Source: an uncultured Hyphomonadaceae bacterium
GTDB lineage: Bacteria; Pseudomonadota; Alphaproteobacteria; Caulobacterales; Hyphomonadaceae
Reading direction: 5' to 3'
Assembly (NCBI GenBank): GCA_938049795.1
Contig: CALLCD010000130.1
Coordinates: 1-6,618, forward strand
DNA: 6,618 nucleotides
Below the pieces are notes generated by a model. That model did not search any database. It saw nothing but the letters and a program-made list of their open reading frames with translations, and was not told the DNA's origin. Below are positions 4,802-6,618 of the stretch, one piece after another. Positions within the stretch are counted from its first letter, which is position 1; each line of letters opens with the position of its first letter. Position numbers and translations under genes: made by a program.

Positions 4802-5734
4802 ATGAAAAGTACGATTTTTACAGAAGCTCCAGAAGGAGTTGCGCAGGATTTTGGGTCTAAGCCACTAGCTTTCGGTCATAATCTTCACGAGCGCGAAATG
4901 TTCTCTGACGCAGGGTTAGAGCGTTTGCTCGATCGCTATCCGCGCGATGGCTTCAACATCTACACGATGAATGACAATCCGCACACGGGCAAACGTATCT
5001 TCCGGAAAGGCACAGCCGGAGACGCGAGCGGCGCGGAGATTCTACACGCAATCAAAGCCGGCCGGCTCTGGCTCAATTTACGCGCGGTCAATGACCATCT
5101 CGAAGACTATGACCAATTGTGCGACGAGATGTTTGGCGGGCTCGAAGATCTGGTGCCGGATTTGCGTACCCTGAGACGTGATTGCGGCGTCCTGATTTCG
5201 TCGCCCAATGCGCGGGTGTTCTATCACTTGGATATTCCGCTGGTGACCTTGTGGCAGTTGCGCGGTGAGAAGACGTTTTATGTCTATCCCAACGGGCAAC
5301 CCTTTGCCAGTGACCGGCAGATCGAGGCCATCGTTCTGCGCGAAAAGGAAGAAGAGATCGACTATCAGGTCGGGTTTGAAGACCATGCGATACGCTATGA
5401 TCTCAAGCCGGGCATGATGGTGAGCTGGCCGCAAAATGCACCGCACAGAATTGACAATACGGACAGTCTGAACGTGTCGCTGTCATGCGAGTTTCAGACA
5501 ATGGCGTCGGTTGTGCGGGCAAATGCGCTTTACACGAACGGTGTCTTGCGCAGAAAGCTTGGCTTATCGCCCTCAATTGAAAAGAGCGGGACGGCGGGGC
5601 GGTACACGCGGGCCGGACTTGCGCGGGTGATCAAGGCGTTCAATTCGCGCAAAATGTTCGAGAAGAAGGTTCCGGTGACTTTTGTGGTCGATCCATCTGT
5701 GGAAACAGGGTATCGCGAATTTTCTGCCGTATGA
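4802..5734 (+). CDS. JmjC/cupin-like protein, putative Fe(II)/2-oxoglutarate-dependent oxygenase
   Basis: A 310-residue cytosolic protein with no signal peptide or membrane segment. Residues about 130-235 resemble a JmjC-type double-stranded beta helix. H142-x-D144 and H215 fit the iron-binding triad. K157 lies 13 residues after D144, the same spacing as Asp201 to the 2-oxoglutarate-anchoring Lys214 of FIH. LWQLRGEKTFYVYP (150-163) resembles the matching strand of FIH-type proteins, and GMMVSWPQNAPH precedes the distal His. The N-terminal 130 residues and C-terminal 75 residues are unrecognised; the tail is basic. Such proteins hydroxylate proteins or small molecules, but the substrate cannot be read from sequence. 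ATG 4802 has no ribosome site, and a leaderless start is possible. GC content is low at its 5' end. Similar proteins are sometimes annotated as transcriptional regulators; I see no DNA-binding motif. Confidence 0.65.
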   Translation: MKSTIFTEAPEGVAQDFGSKPLAFGHNLHEREMFSDAGLERLLDRYPRDGFNIYTMNDNPHTGKRIFRKGTAGDASGAEILHAIKAGRLWLNLRAVNDHLEDYDQLCDEMFGGLEDLVPDLRTLRRDCGVLISSPNARVFYHLDIPLVTLWQLRGEKTFYVYPNGQPFASDRQIEAIVLREKEEEIDYQVGFEDHAIRYDLKPGMMVSWPQNAPHRIDNTDSLNVSLSCEFQTMASVVRANALYTNGVLRRKLGLSPSIEKSGTAGRYTRAGLARVIKAFNSRKMFEKKVPVTFVVDPSVETGYREFSAV

Positions 5735-5763
5735 TTGCCTGATTTGCGTGGCAATTTAGCCTT

Positions 5764-6492
5764 ATGGTTAACACTGGACTGTTTTTGTTGGGATTGATGT
5801 CCCTGCCTACGCCCGTCGAGGCGGCGCTTGCGGCGGCCGATACGCCCGGAACGGTGCGCGCGGCGTTTGATGTTGAACTAAAATCTGATGAGGCGGTGCG
5901 GGTGTTCTCCTATGATCCGCGCTTGCCGATGGATGCGGCTTGGACGCTGACATTTGCCGAGGGTGAAGACGCCTATCTTGATGAGCTTGCCGCGCATTGG
6001 GGCGCAGAGCTTGCGCCGGATGGACGATTGTTGCCCGATGATTTGCGGGCGAGCCTCGGGGAAGATTTGGAGATTGAGGATTTCGGTGCGGCGTGGCGGC
6101 TCGGCTTTGAGCATACGCCGTCGGCCAATGATGGCGAGTTTGATTTATGGGTCGGTGCGCGGGTTGAGGCGGCGGCATGGTTGTCGCCGGAGACGGGGCA
6201 GTTTTTGCGGATTGACTATCATTTGCCGCGCCCTGTGCGAGGGCCGGAGGGTGGCCGGATTTTGACCTATGAGCAAAGCTATTTTTTAGAGCCTGATCCG
6301 GTCTATGGTCTGTCGATGATCTCGGCGTTCAGCCTGTCATTTTCGGCAAAGGCTGGATGGAAAACGGTCCGGCAGAGCTATTCGATGCGGGTGCTCAAGC
6401 TTGAAGTGTTCTTCGCCACGCCCGATGACGAGACCATGTTTCTTGAGGCGCAGGCGGAACGCCGCATTGGCGGGCGGTCGGGAATCCAATAG
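5764..6492 (+). CDS. Unrecognised protein, probably exported
   Basis: A 242-residue protein that I do not recognise. Residues 6-14 are hydrophobic and are followed by PTPVEA and ALAAA, which could be signal-peptidase sites near residues 20-24. The N-terminus lacks the usual Lys/Arg, so export is likely but not certain. The rest has alternating polar and hydrophobic stretches (FDVELKSDEAVRVFSYDP, FDLWVGARVEAAAWL, FLRIDYHL), suggesting a beta-rich soluble fold. There is no Cys, no obvious catalytic motif and no repeat. ATG 5764 is the only start in the open frame after the TGA at 5740-5742 apart from internal codons that would remove the hydrophobic segment. No clear ribosome site is visible. 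It begins 29 bases after the oxygenase gene and ends 10 bases before the DUF1489 gene, so co-transcription with one or both is likely. Confidence 0.75.
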   Translation: MVNTGLFLLGLMSLPTPVEAALAAADTPGTVRAAFDVELKSDEAVRVFSYDPRLPMDAAWTLTFAEGEDAYLDELAAHWGAELAPDGRLLPDDLRASLGEDLEIEDFGAAWRLGFEHTPSANDGEFDLWVGARVEAAAWLSPETGQFLRIDYHLPRPVRGPEGGRILTYEQSYFLEPDPVYGLSMISAFSLSFSAKAGWKTVRQSYSMRVLKLEVFFATPDDETMFLEAQAERRIGGRSGIQ

Positions 6493-6502
6493 GGTCTGAG
6501 CC

Positions 6503-6618
6503 ATGACAGTCCACATGGTGAAACTCTGCGTTGGCGCGGAAAGCATTGACGACATGATTGCGTGGCAGACGCGGCAGATGAAGACGCTGCCCAATCCGAT
6601 CCACAGGACGCGGGCGTT
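6503..6618 (+). CDS. DUF1489-family protein, N-terminal fragment
   Basis: ATG 6503 opens a frame that runs off the right edge after 38 complete codons. The beginning, MTVHMVKLCVGAESIDDMIAW, followed by a charged helix and IHRTR, matches how DUF1489 proteins start as I remember them (M-x-H-x-x-KLCVG-x-xS-x-x-D-L). The family has no established function that I know and is found mainly in Alphaproteobacteria. AGGG (6491-6494), overlapping the stop of the previous gene, can serve as ribosome site with eight bases of spacing, which suggests coupling to that gene. Confidence 0.75.
   Translation, partial: MTVHMVKLCVGAESIDDMIAWQTRQMKTLPNPIHRTRA

Overview
The window reads as an ordinary high-GC alphaproteobacterial chromosome segment. 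All supported genes lie on the + strand, and coding stretches reach about 80% GC (50 of 60 bases at 3481-3540). The alphaproteobacterial call is an inference. It rests on the leucine-catabolism gene set, on a DUF1489-type protein (a family I know mainly from Alphaproteobacteria) at the right edge, and on GC-rich codon use. I cannot name a genus.

Layout: (1) 1-719, the C-terminal part of the beta subunit of 3-methylcrotonyl-CoA carboxylase (LiuB/MccB). (2) 813-1705, two small exported EF-hand proteins. The first has an Arg-rich tail and the second is acidic with no Arg. A structured leader precedes the second gene and a strong intrinsic terminator follows it (1764-1813). (3) 1884-4657, methylglutaconyl-CoA hydratase (LiuC) and the biotin-carrying alpha subunit of methylcrotonyl-CoA carboxylase (LiuD/MccA). 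(4) 4658-4801, an AT-richer intergenic region with two clean palindromes. (5) 4802-5734, a JmjC/cupin-like putative Fe(II)/2-oxoglutarate oxygenase. (6) 5764-6492, an unrecognised, probably exported protein. (7) 6503 to the edge, the start of a DUF1489 protein.

Functionally, LiuB and LiuD form the carboxylase that turns 3-methylcrotonyl-CoA into 3-methylglutaconyl-CoA, and LiuC hydrates that to HMG-CoA. These are the middle steps of leucine/isovalerate breakdown. The EF-hand pair splits this cluster between liuB and liuC. The terminator means liuC and liuD probably need their own promoter, which I could not identify. No HMG-CoA lyase (liuE) follows liuD here.

I see no mobile element, CRISPR array, tRNA, rRNA or toxin/defence system. 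The parts most worth a second look are the EF-hand insertion with opposite protein charges, the leader RNA at 1309-1370 that could mask a Shine-Dalgarno, the palindromic and possibly leaderless promoter region before the oxygenase gene, and a His-to-Arg change in the ATP site of LiuD.
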